A stretch of 42,077 bases of DNA from a bacterium (GTDB lineage: Bacteria > Patescibacteriota > Minisyncoccia > Phycocordibacterales > CALRBL01). The position numbers were made by a program, and so were the translations under genes. Below the pieces are notes generated by a model, which saw only the letters and a list, made by a program, of their open reading frames with translations, made no database searches and was not told the origin of the DNA. Of the stretch, positions 6,744 through 13,631 are shown in pieces (position 1 is the first letter of the stretch; each line of letters starts with the position of its first letter). The stretch is from positions 1 to 42,077 of the forward strand of contig JAIYEG010000012.1 of the NCBI GenBank assembly GCA_027487075.1, given 5' to 3'.

Positions 6744-8477
6744 ATGAACGTTATCACCGTCATTCCAATGAGTCGAGGCATCGGCAAAGAGACGTTGAGC
6801 TATTACACAGCGTCTCCGGTTGAGCTTGGCTCTATCGTGTCGGTACCCCTTCGCTCGAAGATGGTCGAAGCTCTCGTGGTGTCAATCGCTGATGCACGAA
6901 GCATGAAAGCTGAACTTCGAAGCGCCACGTTTTCTCTCAAAAAAATTGATAAGCTTGTGTCACGGCCATATCTCTCTCCCGCATTTATGAAAACCGTCGA
7001 AGACACGGCGCGCTATCATGCTGCCACTATTGGCGCCACCTTGCATGTCCTGCTTCCAAAAGTTCTCAAGAAAGCTTCAACAACATATAAAAGGAAAGAA
7101 CATGTGTCAGAGATAGCACCACGCATCGCTCGCTATCTTTCACTTATTGCTGAAGAGCCGAACACCGTGATTGTGGCACCGACAAAAGAGCGCCAAGAAT
7201 CACTATCAAAAAAGGTGCCTGTCCCCATTATGCTTCCAAGCGCCGTAAGCACTATTCCACTCGACACCTCACTCATCATCATCGATGAAACAGAAAGCAC
7301 AGCATATAAAAGCATTGGTCGACCTTTTATTGATTTTCGTTTTGTGATCGAGCGATATGCGACACACATAGGAGCGCGTATCGTAAAAGAAACATCGATC
7401 CTCGATCCACACATCAAAAAAATTATCGACCATCACACCAAGAACGACACCACTCCCTATAGCTCTATCGGCGCCCACCTCGAACAAGAACTTCTCTCAC
7501 TCAAAGAGCGCCCCAAACATCTTTTCATACTCGGGGCACGCAAAGGTCATTCGGGCACCGTACTGTGCCAAGACTGCGGACATATCTTCAACTGCACCCG
7601 GTGTTCGGCACCACTTACCCTTCATGCCCGCAGCCACACCGAGCGACTGAATTCCCTCCTCTGTCATCATTGTGGCTTCAAGAGTGAAGCGGCGACTTCG
7701 TGTCCAACGTGTGGAGGATGGCGTCTCAAAGCATATGGGCTTGGCACACAAAAAATCGAGGAAGATGTGGCCATGCTTGTGCAGAAAAAACATATTCGCA
7801 CCTATATACAGCGCATCGACAGCACTCTCAAGCTCACGCCAAAGCGTATTCGTGAATTCATCACCACTCACTACAGCAAACCGTCGGCCATCCTCATTGG
7901 TACCGAACTACTCATTCCCTACCTCGTCGACGCATCATGGGATGGTCATCACAACGACGCATCATACATCGCTTCACTCGACACCCTCCTCGCACTTCCC
8001 GACTTCTCAATCACTGACCGTATCTTCCATCTGTTCACCCAGCTCGACGCCACCACAAAAAAGAAAGTTGTGCTCCAGACACGTTCGGCTTCATATCCAC
8101 TTTTTGATGCATGGCAGAGAAGCACGAGTGATAAAGACAGCGCCCCTTCGGCACTCAGTGAGTTTTGGAAACAAGAACACGAGCTTCGGAAAGCGCTTTC
8201 ATATTCACCGTTTGGTACCCTCATCAAAATCACGGTGAGAGGGTCAAAACCTTCGGTCGGCGCACAGATGAAAAAGATCGAGGCACTTCTTGCACCATGG
8301 AAACCGCTCGTATTCCCTGCATTCATTAAAACCGTACGTAACCAACATCTTCTTCATGCACTCATCACACTTCCTCATGATCGTGAATCAGGCTGGGTTA
8401 ATGAAGAACTCCTCACCCTTCTTCGCTCACTCCCCCCATCAGTCATCATTGATATCAACCCCAAAAGTATGTTATAG
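6744..8477 (+). CDS. priA: PriA-like primosomal protein lacking ATPase motifs
   Basis: PriA restarts stalled replication forks by remodelling them and loading the replicative helicase. This 577-residue version (E. coli 732) keeps the N-terminal DNA-binding domain (about 1-105). It also keeps all eight cysteines of the paired zinc sites (CQDCGH, NCTRC, CHHCG, CPTCGG; about 275-330), the GLGTQKIEEDV motif and the C-terminal PPF-like segment (YSPFGTLIKI). The helicase lobe is shrunken. No GxTGSGKT Walker A is present, DEEH is replaced by IIDETES, and the arginine-finger motif QVAGRAGR is replaced by QLDATTKKK. It is therefore probably ATPase-dead. First gene of priA-def-fmt. Confidence 0.88.
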   Translation: MNVITVIPMSRGIGKETLSYYTASPVELGSIVSVPLRSKMVEALVVSIADARSMKAELRSATFSLKKIDKLVSRPYLSPAFMKTVEDTARYHAATIGATLHVLLPKVLKKASTTYKRKEHVSEIAPRIARYLSLIAEEPNTVIVAPTKERQESLSKKVPVPIMLPSAVSTIPLDTSLIIIDETESTAYKSIGRPFIDFRFVIERYATHIGARIVKETSILDPHIKKIIDHHTKNDTTPYSSIGAHLEQELLSLKERPKHLFILGARKGHSGTVLCQDCGHIFNCTRCSAPLTLHARSHTERLNSLLCHHCGFKSEAATSCPTCGGWRLKAYGLGTQKIEEDVAMLVQKKHIRTYIQRIDSTLKLTPKRIREFITTHYSKPSAILIGTELLIPYLVDASWDGHHNDASYIASLDTLLALPDFSITDRIFHLFTQLDATTKKKVVLQTRSASYPLFDAWQRSTSDKDSAPSALSEFWKQEHELRKALSYSPFGTLIKITVRGSKPSVGAQMKKIEALLAPWKPLVFPAFIKTVRNQHLLHALITLPHDRESGWVNEELLTLLRSLPPSVIIDINPKSML

Positions 8478-8490
8478 AATAAGGACATAT

Positions 8491-9012
8491 ATGATTCACA
8501 TTCTCCAGCAAGCAGAGCCTGTCCTTCGCGAACTCGCGCAAGATGTTCCTGTCACAGACATTACCTCGCCTCGTATCAAAAAAATCTTGACCGACATGAA
8601 GACCGCACTCGACTCACAGTCTGACGGCGTAGCGATTGCCGCACCGCAGATCGGTGTACCACTCCGCATCTTCCTCGTATCTGGTGCCGTCCTCGACATG
8701 ATCAAGTACGAAAAGAATGAGCTCGATCGCACCGTGCCTGACATGGTCTTCATCAATCCCACCATCGACAAACTTTCAAAGACCACCGAATGGATGGATG
8801 AAGGATGTCTTTCAGTGCGCTATCTTTACGGCAAAGTAAAGCGTGCTACCAAAGCCACCGTCACGGCCTATGATGAACATGGCAAAAAGTTTACTCGCGG
8901 AGGATCAGGTATCCTTGCGCAGATTTTCCAACACGAGACCGATCACCTTGACGGCATCCTCTTTATCGACAAAGCAAAAGAGGTTGAAGAATTAAAACCA
9001 CAACAACAATAA
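8491..9012 (+). CDS. def: Peptide deformylase
   Basis: Metal-dependent hydrolase that removes the formyl group from the N-terminal methionine of new proteins. The three family motifs are present: GVAIAAPQIG (46-55), EGCLSV (104-109, metal-binding C106) and HETDH (148-152, two metal-binding His and the catalytic Glu). The 173-residue length is typical. The start ATG 8491 has a clear Shine-Dalgarno, AAGGA, at 8481-8485. In-frame codons upstream lie inside priA and would give an unconserved 67-residue leader. It lies 13 nt after priA and 2 nt before fmt, its natural partner in the formyl-methionine cycle. Confidence 0.96.
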   Translation: MIHILQQAEPVLRELAQDVPVTDITSPRIKKILTDMKTALDSQSDGVAIAAPQIGVPLRIFLVSGAVLDMIKYEKNELDRTVPDMVFINPTIDKLSKTTEWMDEGCLSVRYLYGKVKRATKATVTAYDEHGKKFTRGGSGILAQIFQHETDHLDGILFIDKAKEVEELKPQQQ

Positions 9013-9014
9013 CA

Positions 9015-9872
9015 ATGATACCTTTCGTATTTTTTGGCACATCACGTTTCTCGGTCATCCTTCTCGACCGTTTGCATGTGCTTGGTATCACCCCTTCACT
9101 CATCGTAACCGCACCCGATCGTCCTGTGGGGCGAAAGCAACTCATCACACCACCACCCATCAAAGTGTGGGCGGATGAACACCACATTCCCACCATCCAA
9201 CCCGAAAGCCTCAAAGAAGCTTCAATAGATCTCGCACACCTTAAAACACTCAAGCAGTACAAACTTTTTATTGTGGCTTCGTACGGAAAAATCATTCCAC
9301 GCTATATCTTAGATATCCCTGAACATGGTGCGCTCAATATTCACCCTTCACTCCTTCCGAAGTATCGTGGTGCATCGCCCATTCAGTATCAGATCAAACA
9401 GAACGAACAACACATCGGCACCAGCATCATGCTCATGGATGAAGAGATGGATCATGGTCCGCTTCTTGTACAAAATGAAGTAGCCGAGGCACGAAGTGGC
9501 GACCTCCCACTTCCCTACGACACCACCGAAGATATTCTCGCGCGGGAAAGCGCAGACCTTCTTGCTTCTGTTATTGAACCATGGCTTCAAGGGACACTCA
9601 CCCCCACACCACAAGACGACAGCGCTGCTACCTACACTCACATCATCACCAAAGCAGATGGCGAAATCTCTCTCACTAATAATCCCCTCACTACCTATCT
9701 TACCTATCTTGCCTTTTATACGTGGCCCAAAGTATTTTTCTTCCACGAGAAAGACGGCGTGAAGCAACGTGTCATCATCACCGATGCCTCATACGAAAAT
9801 AACACGTTTGTGATCAAACGCGTTATTCCCGAGGGTAAGACCGAACGTCCCTACGATTCGTTTATTCAATAG
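9015..9872 (+). CDS. fmt: Methionyl-tRNA formyltransferase
   Basis: Transfers a formyl group from 10-formyl-tetrahydrofolate to initiator Met-tRNA. The N-terminal domain has FFGTSRFSVILLDRL at its start, the catalytic region NIHPSLLPKYRGASPIQYQI (about 106-125) and the MDEEMDHGPLL segment. The C-terminal OB-fold is short, and the protein (285 residues) lacks the last ~25 residues of typical enzymes. The start ATG 9015 is 2 nt after the def stop, so translation is coupled. The last 11 bases overlap the end of a tiny minus-strand gene. Formylated initiation is therefore expected to operate, which matters for leaderless mRNAs. Confidence 0.95.
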   Translation: MIPFVFFGTSRFSVILLDRLHVLGITPSLIVTAPDRPVGRKQLITPPPIKVWADEHHIPTIQPESLKEASIDLAHLKTLKQYKLFIVASYGKIIPRYILDIPEHGALNIHPSLLPKYRGASPIQYQIKQNEQHIGTSIMLMDEEMDHGPLLVQNEVAEARSGDLPLPYDTTEDILARESADLLASVIEPWLQGTLTPTPQDDSAATYTHIITKADGEISLTNNPLTTYLTYLAFYTWPKVFFFHEKDGVKQRVIITDASYENNTFVIKRVIPEGKTERPYDSFIQ

Positions 9873-10020
9873 ATATTGTATAGTCTGCGAGCTTACCTCC
9901 AATTGCTTGTGCTTTAAAAGCGGTGTATACCAATACCCCCGTAATAACCACGCATCCGAGAAGCACGACGACCGACACCCATTTATCTGCCCGCTTTTTC
10001 AAATATGCATCTTTACCCAT
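9862..10020 (-). CDS. Small single-pass membrane protein (52 residues)
   Basis: An ORF from ATG 10018-10020 to TAA 9862-9864, beginning MGKDAYLKKRADKWVSVVVL. A basic N-terminus is followed by one clear membrane helix (about 14-34) and a short tail ending in ADYTISIE. I do not recognise a family. It starts 17 nt after the hpf stop on the same strand, so it is probably the second gene of the hpf transcript. Its 3' end overlaps the end of fmt by 11 bp. The positive-inside pattern and the compact fit between two genes support it as real. Confidence 0.6.
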   Translation of the reverse strand: MGKDAYLKKRADKWVSVVVLLGCVVITGVLVYTAFKAQAIGGKLADYTISIE

Positions 10021-10037
10021 ATAAAATTTTTATTACA

Positions 10038-10409
10038 TTATTTTTTAAAGAACTTTCTCACAAACTCTTTTGCCATCGAACCACCTCGTCTGATTGCTGA
10101 ACGTTTTTTGTCACGCACCTTCTTCGCTTCAGCAGTCACTTTGTCGCGCACGTCGTCGATTGCAGCATACAAATCTTGCTGCTCTGAAACGGCGTACAAC
10201 GGCACACCTTCCATATCCGCACTGACCTCCGCACGGAAGATGTCGCCTGAGCGGTGATGGTTGGTAGTTTTACCGACTTCTACATTGACGAGGAGATCAT
10301 TGCCTGGTGTTTCGGCAATTTTTTGCAGACTATCAAGACGCTTATGAATATACTCACGGATTGCATCAGTAATTTCCATGCCATTCGTCGTTTTGATGGT
10401 GATGTTCAT
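10038..10409 (-). CDS. hpf: Ribosome hibernation promoting factor (HPF/RaiA family)
   Basis: Binds the 30S decoding region during stationary phase and blocks translation. The start ATG 10407-10409 (MNITIKTTNGMEITDAIREY) gives 123 residues with the beta-alpha-beta-beta-beta-alpha pattern of the family (YIHKRLDSLQKI; DLYAAIDDVRDKVTAEAKKVRDK). It is the short type without the C-terminal dimerisation domain of long HPF. The tail is very basic (RDKKRSAIRRGGSMAKEFVRKFFKK). A promoter TTGCGA-17 bp-TATAAT (minus, 10444-10416) ends 6 nt before the start codon. This supports the chosen start and implies leaderless translation. Confidence 0.92.
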   Translation of the reverse strand: MNITIKTTNGMEITDAIREYIHKRLDSLQKIAETPGNDLLVNVEVGKTTNHHRSGDIFRAEVSADMEGVPLYAVSEQQDLYAAIDDVRDKVTAEAKKVRDKKRSAIRRGGSMAKEFVRKFFKK

Positions 10410-10415
10410 ACTTCT

Positions 10416-10444
10416 ATTATATGTCTCGTGGAGTGCGGTCGCAA
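10416..10444 (-). promoter_or_regulatory. Promoter of hpf
   Basis: Read on the minus strand, TTGCGA (10444-10439) is followed after 17 bp by a perfect TATAAT (10421-10416), which ends 6 nt before the hpf ATG. An 8-bp inverted repeat GCGCGTGG/CCACGCGC (10464-10488) lies just upstream, between this promoter and that of tRNA-Asn. Confidence 0.7.
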
Positions 10445-10492
10445 TGAGGTTATCCACTATTATGCGCGTGGCATGGAAGCCCACGCGCCGGG

Positions 10493-10520
10493 TTTACAAA
10501 CATGCGTTTTTTGATAGTAT
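10493..10520 (+). promoter_or_regulatory. Promoter of tRNA-Asn
   Basis: TTTACA (10493-10498), a 16-bp spacer and TAGTAT (10515-10520). The predicted start near 10527 is about 25 nt before the mature tRNA 5' end. Confidence 0.5.
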
Positions 10521-10585
10521 GACTAACGTTCCTTACAAAGAACAACCACATTCCGCGGTAGCTCAGTGGTAGAGCAAGCGACTGT

Positions 10586-11145
10586 AGATATACATGTTAA
10601 AATAGCGTGTATATGCCAGATAGACGAACCTATCAAGATCGCAAGGAAGCATTAAAGCTAGCCGTTATAAAGAGAAGAAAGAAAATAAAACAGCTTTCTA
10701 TCGAATATAAAGGTGGCAAATGCCAACTGTGCGGATATAACCGATGTGAAGCAGCTTTAGAATTGCATCACCTCAATCCCCTCACCAAATCATTTGGTAT
10801 TGGAGAAAAAGGTTATACCCGAGCATGGACTAAAGTCCGTGCCGAACTTGATAAGTGCATTCTCTTATGTGCGAATTGCCATAGAGAAGTCGAAGCTGGT
10901 ATCTTGCAGCTTCCAGGCGAAAGCTTGGTTGAAAAACAAGGTGAATTCGGGGAAACCCCAACTTTGAAACAAGTGGGTAATCCCGAGCCAAGTCTGATCC
11001 ACGATCAGAAAGGTGTAGAGACTATCCCGAACGGGAGTAGCTCACAGAAATGTGCGCGAAGCGCCTTGTCCCTAACATTGTTAGAACTCTCTGACAATCA
11101 TGGGAATAATATAGTCCGTCCCTTTTAGTAATAAGAGGATAAACG
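10586..11145 (+). mobile_element. Group I intron (560 nt) in tRNA-Asn
   Basis: Self-splicing ribozyme. The 5' exon ends in U (CTGT, 10585) and the intron ends in G (11145), the two obligate group I residues. P1 can form between exon CTG and intron CAG (10617-10619), with a U-G pair to G10615 if one C is bulged, plus an extension ATATACAT/GTGTATAT. Core elements are Q AATCCCGAGCCAAG (10979-10992), the R region GGTGTAGAGACTA (11012-11024) and S ATATAGTCC (11109-11117). P7 pairs GACTAT (11020-11025) with ATAGTC (11111-11116). P6 is TCTGATC/GATCAGA (10993-11009). An HNH gene starts 27 nt inside the intron. Confidence 0.92.
10613..11128 (+). CDS. Intron-encoded HNH homing endonuclease
   Basis: Probable homing enzyme that cuts intronless tRNA-Asn alleles to spread the intron. 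Residues 1-100 form the recognisable part: a basic helical N-terminus (MPDRRTYQDRKEALKLAVIK), CQLC (37-40), LELHHLNP (HH 52-53) and CILLCANCHREVEAG (C86, C89, H90). Together these make an HNH fold with a structural zinc. The remaining ~70 residues run in frame through the ribozyme core (Q, R, P7) and end at 11128. They look like translated ribozyme rather than an evolved domain. The chosen start is ATG 10613; GTG 10607 in the same frame is possible. No Shine-Dalgarno is visible. Confidence 0.88.
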   Translation: MPDRRTYQDRKEALKLAVIKRRKKIKQLSIEYKGGKCQLCGYNRCEAALELHHLNPLTKSFGIGEKGYTRAWTKVRAELDKCILLCANCHREVEAGILQLPGESLVEKQGEFGETPTLKQVGNPEPSLIHDQKGVETIPNGSSSQKCARSALSLTLLELSDNHGNNIVRPF

Positions 11146-11224
11146 TAATCGCTTGGTCGTAGGTTCGATCCCTACCCGCGGAGCAATTGTAAAGCAAAGT
11201 AAAATATTATTATGCCTCCTATTT

Positions 11225-11233
11225 TGATACAAT
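11225..11233 (+). promoter_or_regulatory. Extended -10 box of the GNAT gene
   Basis: TGATACAAT, ending 7 nt before the ATG at 11241. The same motif family (TGATACA[A/C]T) precedes the genes at 12510, 20576 and, on the minus strand, 37225. Confidence 0.5.
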
Positions 11234-11240
11234 ACAAAAT

Positions 11241-11681
11241 ATGAGCGTAGTGTTTAGGAAGATCACAAATACTAAAGATCTACAAAAACTAGTCGCTGTG
11301 TTTGATGTCGTTTTCAAAAAAAAGACTAACCTTAGTGAAGAACATTTGAACATTCTCTTATTGAATTATGTCGTTTTCAATCTTGGAGCTTTTATCGATA
11401 ATGTTCTTGTGGGTGGTATTTCTGCTCATGAACTATCACTTATATCTGGAAATAAAGAATTTTACATATACGATATTGGAGTGCTACCAGAATACCAAAA
11501 GATGGGCATAGGAACAGGTCTCATTAAAGAATTAAAAAAGGAAGCTAAGATAAGGGGCATCTCTACAATTTTTGTAGAAGCGGAATCAGATGACGAGGGG
11601 GCAGTTGCTTTTTATCGTTCCTTGAATGAAGAGGAAGTTGCTGTGAAGCATTTCAATCTATCAGTGTCACGAGACTACTAA
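11241..11681 (+). CDS. GNAT acetyltransferase, AAC(3)-I-like
   Basis: Acetyl-CoA-dependent N-acetyltransferase of 146 residues. The acetyl-CoA binding loop is YQKMGIGTGLIKELK (motif A, Q/RxxGxG/A), preceded by the strand FYIYDIGVLPE. It is followed by GISTIFVEAESDDEGAVAFYRSL, which resembles aminoglycoside 3-N-acetyltransferase type I (IFVQAD..DEPA.ALY). The similarity to AAC(3)-I is by motif only, so the substrate and any drug resistance are unproven. First gene of an AT-rich stretch directly after tRNA-Asn. An extended -10 box 7 nt upstream suggests a leaderless mRNA. Confidence 0.85.
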   Translation: MSVVFRKITNTKDLQKLVAVFDVVFKKKTNLSEEHLNILLLNYVVFNLGAFIDNVLVGGISAHELSLISGNKEFYIYDIGVLPEYQKMGIGTGLIKELKKEAKIRGISTIFVEAESDDEGAVAFYRSLNEEEVAVKHFNLSVSRDY

Positions 11682-11749
11682 GATTAGTACTTTTTGTATC
11701 TTATTTTACTAGTTTAGACTGTTTTGTTTGGTTGTGGTAACATAATTTT

Positions 11750-12472
11750 ATGAAAGACAGTTTAGTCCTTATCCCTGGTGCAACAGGAAAAATGGGTCAG
11801 GAGTATGCCGTCGCTTTTTCCAAAATTGAAGGCTTTGAGGTAATTGGCTTTACCTCAAATCAGAATAAGGTTACTGATTCTACTTTGCATTGCGATTTTC
11901 TTAATCCAGAAAGTGTTTCGAGCACATTTAATAAAATTGATTTCGAAAGATATGGTGATGTCTATGTAATCCATTCAATAGGACCTTTTTTATTTGAAGA
12001 GAACGGGTGCATTACTACGGAGATAGACAACACTATCTTTAATCTAAACTATCAAACTTTTGTAAATGCTTGCGAAGAATTAAAGAAAAGAATAAAAAAA
12101 GACCAAAATCTTATAATATGTGCGTTTGGCTCTATAAGCGACAGGCTTGTCATACCTTTGTGGAAATCATATTCTGTTAGTAAAAATAGACTCCGAGAAT
12201 ATATAATAGAAAATATTAACACTAACACCAGATGTGTGTTTGTTGATGTTAGCAGCACAGAAAAGGAAGAGGAGAGACCTTTCGCAGATAAGTCCTACTG
12301 GCTTAAATGTTCCGAAGTCGTTGAGAGAACTATAGACAGTATCTTAAACTCTAAATTAAACTTCCAAGAGCTCTTTGTTATTAACCCACATCCAAGCTAT
12401 GACAAAAACTATTTCAAGGATTTAGATAAACTGAAGAAAAAATGGCTGAAGGAAATGTACGGTAATAGCTAA
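11750..12472 (+). CDS. Short-chain dehydrogenase/reductase-like protein
   Basis: Rossmann-fold protein of 240 residues. The N-terminus VLIPGATGKMGQEYAVAF is a nucleotide-binding glycine motif. CAFGSISDR is followed by the YSVSK (YxxxK) catalytic pair about 20 residues later, as in classical SDR enzymes. The substrate is unknown. The sequence is AT-rich and Asn/Lys/Ile-rich, unlike the housekeeping genes around it. A TAACAT box (11738-11743) ends 6 nt before the ATG. It shares its surroundings with a GNAT and two VOC genes, which suggests a small detoxification or modification island, but nothing shows they act together. Confidence 0.75.
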   Translation: MKDSLVLIPGATGKMGQEYAVAFSKIEGFEVIGFTSNQNKVTDSTLHCDFLNPESVSSTFNKIDFERYGDVYVIHSIGPFLFEENGCITTEIDNTIFNLNYQTFVNACEELKKRIKKDQNLIICAFGSISDRLVIPLWKSYSVSKNRLREYIIENINTNTRCVFVDVSSTEKEEERPFADKSYWLKCSEVVERTIDSILNSKLNFQELFVINPHPSYDKNYFKDLDKLKKKWLKEMYGNS

Positions 12473-12494
12473 AGTGTCGAAATAACATGACTTT

Positions 12495-12503
12495 TGATAC
12501 ACT
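12495..12503 (+). promoter_or_regulatory. Extended -10 box of the VOC gene pair
   Basis: TGATACACT, ending 6 nt before the ATG at 12510. It is nearly identical to the box before the GNAT gene (11225-11233), with the same TTTTGATACA context. Confidence 0.5.
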
Positions 12504-12509
12504 TTACCT

Positions 12510-12887
12510 ATGGGAAATATAAAACTCGGATCGCTTCTTATCGGTGTATCTGACCTACATAAGGCTCGCACTTTTTACGAGAAGGTTTTTGGAATGAACA
12601 CCGTTGAATTTCGTCCTCCCTTTATGCAGGCTAATTTAAATGGAATTGAATTTAATATAGAAGAAGATGCTGAGTATCGAAGTAAAGATTGGTCAAAAAA
12701 TAACATAGGTGGAAGGAAAGTTTTTAGTTTTTATGTCGATGATATTTTTGAATTTCTAAATGAAGCTAGGACTAACGGAGCTACTGTCGTTGAAGAACCA
12801 AAAAAGGAACCTTGGGGTTGGTATGATGCAGTTATTGCAGATCCTGATGGTAATGAGTTTGTTATTTCTCAGGAAATAAAATCATGA
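12510..12887 (+). CDS. VOC (glyoxalase/bleomycin-resistance) family protein
   Basis: 125 residues with the vicinal-oxygen-chelate pattern: an LLIGVSDLHKARTFYEKVFGMN opening (strand, helix, FYxxvlG), the HVxV-like SFYVDDIFEFLNEA repeat, and the typical end WYDAVIADPDGNEFVISQE. Family members bind metal or sequester drugs. The exact activity is not deducible, and the usual first metal-binding His is not present at the start. The stop TGA is 1 nt before the next ATG, so it forms an operon with a second VOC gene. AT-rich, like its neighbours. Confidence 0.85.
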   Translation: MGNIKLGSLLIGVSDLHKARTFYEKVFGMNTVEFRPPFMQANLNGIEFNIEEDAEYRSKDWSKNNIGGRKVFSFYVDDIFEFLNEARTNGATVVEEPKKEPWGWYDAVIADPDGNEFVISQEIKS

Positions 12888-12888
12888 T

Positions 12889-13290
12889 ATGAAAATTGAT
12901 CCACGACTTCATCATTATTGTCAGAACATAACAAGAGGAAATCTGGATGCAGTAGTTGAGATGTATAAGTTATTAAATTTCAAGGTTGTGTATACACCAC
13001 CAACAAAAGACTGGATAATGGTAGGACAGGATGAGCCACGCTTTGCCATTCAAATAACACAAGTAGACGATAAGCCGATTGAAGACATAGAAAACAAAAG
13101 ACAGACACATATAGCGTTTCTTTCTGATGATCCGCAGACAACAATAGACCAAGTTGAAGAATGGGCTAAAAGTAAGGGTATTGAATTTAGGCAAGGAGGT
13201 TGGTCATCGAGTGAACTATACTTTGACTTGCCTGATATTTTTGTCAATTTCGTAGTTGAGGTAATGCATACATCGATTGAAGAAGAGTAA
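12889..13290 (+). CDS. Second VOC-like protein
   Basis: 133 residues. The beta-alpha-beta pattern MYKLLNFKVVYTPPTKDWIMVG, THIAFLSDDPQTTIDQVEEWAKSKGIEF and the closing strand ELYFDLPDIFVNFVVEVMH fit a VOC domain. They match less closely than in the preceding gene. It starts 1 nt after that gene's stop and is probably translationally coupled. It may act as a heterodimer with its neighbour, since VOC domains pair to build the active site, but this is inference. No terminator is evident in the ~60 bp before the next promoter. Confidence 0.7.
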   Translation: MKIDPRLHHYCQNITRGNLDAVVEMYKLLNFKVVYTPPTKDWIMVGQDEPRFAIQITQVDDKPIEDIENKRQTHIAFLSDDPQTTIDQVEEWAKSKGIEFRQGGWSSSELYFDLPDIFVNFVVEVMHTSIEEE

Positions 13291-13351
13291 GTTCGCTCCT
13301 GATTCTTTTTCAATTCAAAGTTCTGAACTCGTCCACGAAGGGAGCACAGCT

Positions 13352-13380
13352 TTGACACACTAAGCATCAGATAGTATTTT
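13352..13380 (+). promoter_or_regulatory. Promoter of small zinc-ribbon gene
   Basis: TTGACA (13352-13357), a 17-bp spacer and TATTTT (13375-13380). The -10 box ends 8 nt before the ATG at 13389, so the mRNA is predicted to be leaderless. Confidence 0.6.
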
Positions 13381-13388
13381 TATTGCAG

Positions 13389-13577
13389 ATGCGTAAAAGA
13401 CACGTTATTTTTACCCTCAAGATAACCGGTAGGCAGCGTGGTGGGAGTGGGCACACATCCAAAAGCACAATGGTTCATGTGGGATGTGGAGGCACAATCA
13501 GAACAACACTTGGCCGAGGTCAGAAACTCGGTACCCATGCTTGCATGAAATGCCTGGCATTTCTCAACATATACTAA
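13389..13577 (+). CDS. Small putative zinc-ribbon protein (62 residues)
   Basis: Unrecognised basic protein beginning MRKRHVIFTLKITGRQRGGS. It contains VGCGGTIRTTLGRGQKLGTH followed by ACMKCLAF. A Cys-x-Gly-Gly knuckle and a CxxC knuckle about 20 residues apart suggest a small zinc ribbon. A good TTGACA-N17-TATTTT promoter lies directly upstream and a GC-rich terminator (13632-13666) downstream, so it forms a closed one-gene cassette. The start could also be TTG 13383. The 55 nt between stop and terminator contain a small stem TAGTAG/CTACTA (13580-13596). Confidence 0.55.
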   Translation: MRKRHVIFTLKITGRQRGGSGHTSKSTMVHVGCGGTIRTTLGRGQKLGTHACMKCLAFLNIY

Positions 13578-13631
13578 AATAGTAGTCGAGCTACTAAGTT
13601 CGAGGAAACTTACCAAACCCTCACGAAACCA

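Larger units (their letters stand above)
10552..11183 (+). tRNA. tRNA-Asn(GUU) split in the anticodon by a group I intron
   Basis: The 5' exon is 10552-10585 and the 3' exon is 11146-11183. Joined, they give a standard 72-nt cloverleaf. The acceptor stem is TCCGCGG/CCGCGGA, the D arm GCTC-AGTGGTA-GAGC, the anticodon stem AGCGA/TCGCT with loop CTGTTAA (anticodon GTT, Asn), the variable loop TGGTC, and the T arm GTAGG-TTCGATC-CCTAC, with discriminator G. CCA is not encoded (CAA follows). The intron sits between the second and third anticodon bases (U35/U36). Without removing it the loop would misread as GTA (Tyr). The whole sequence closely resembles ordinary bacterial tRNA-Asn. Confidence 0.95.

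Noticed and set aside
10464-10488. Inverted repeat GCGCGTGG/CCACGCGC as a terminator
   Set aside because: It has no T-run and lies upstream of both flanking promoters. It may be a protein site but there is too little evidence for a feature.
10586-11145. tRNA-Tyr(GUA) reading of the unspliced 5' half
   Set aside because: GTA appears only because intron A follows CTGT. Spliced exons give GTT and a cloverleaf matching tRNA-Asn.
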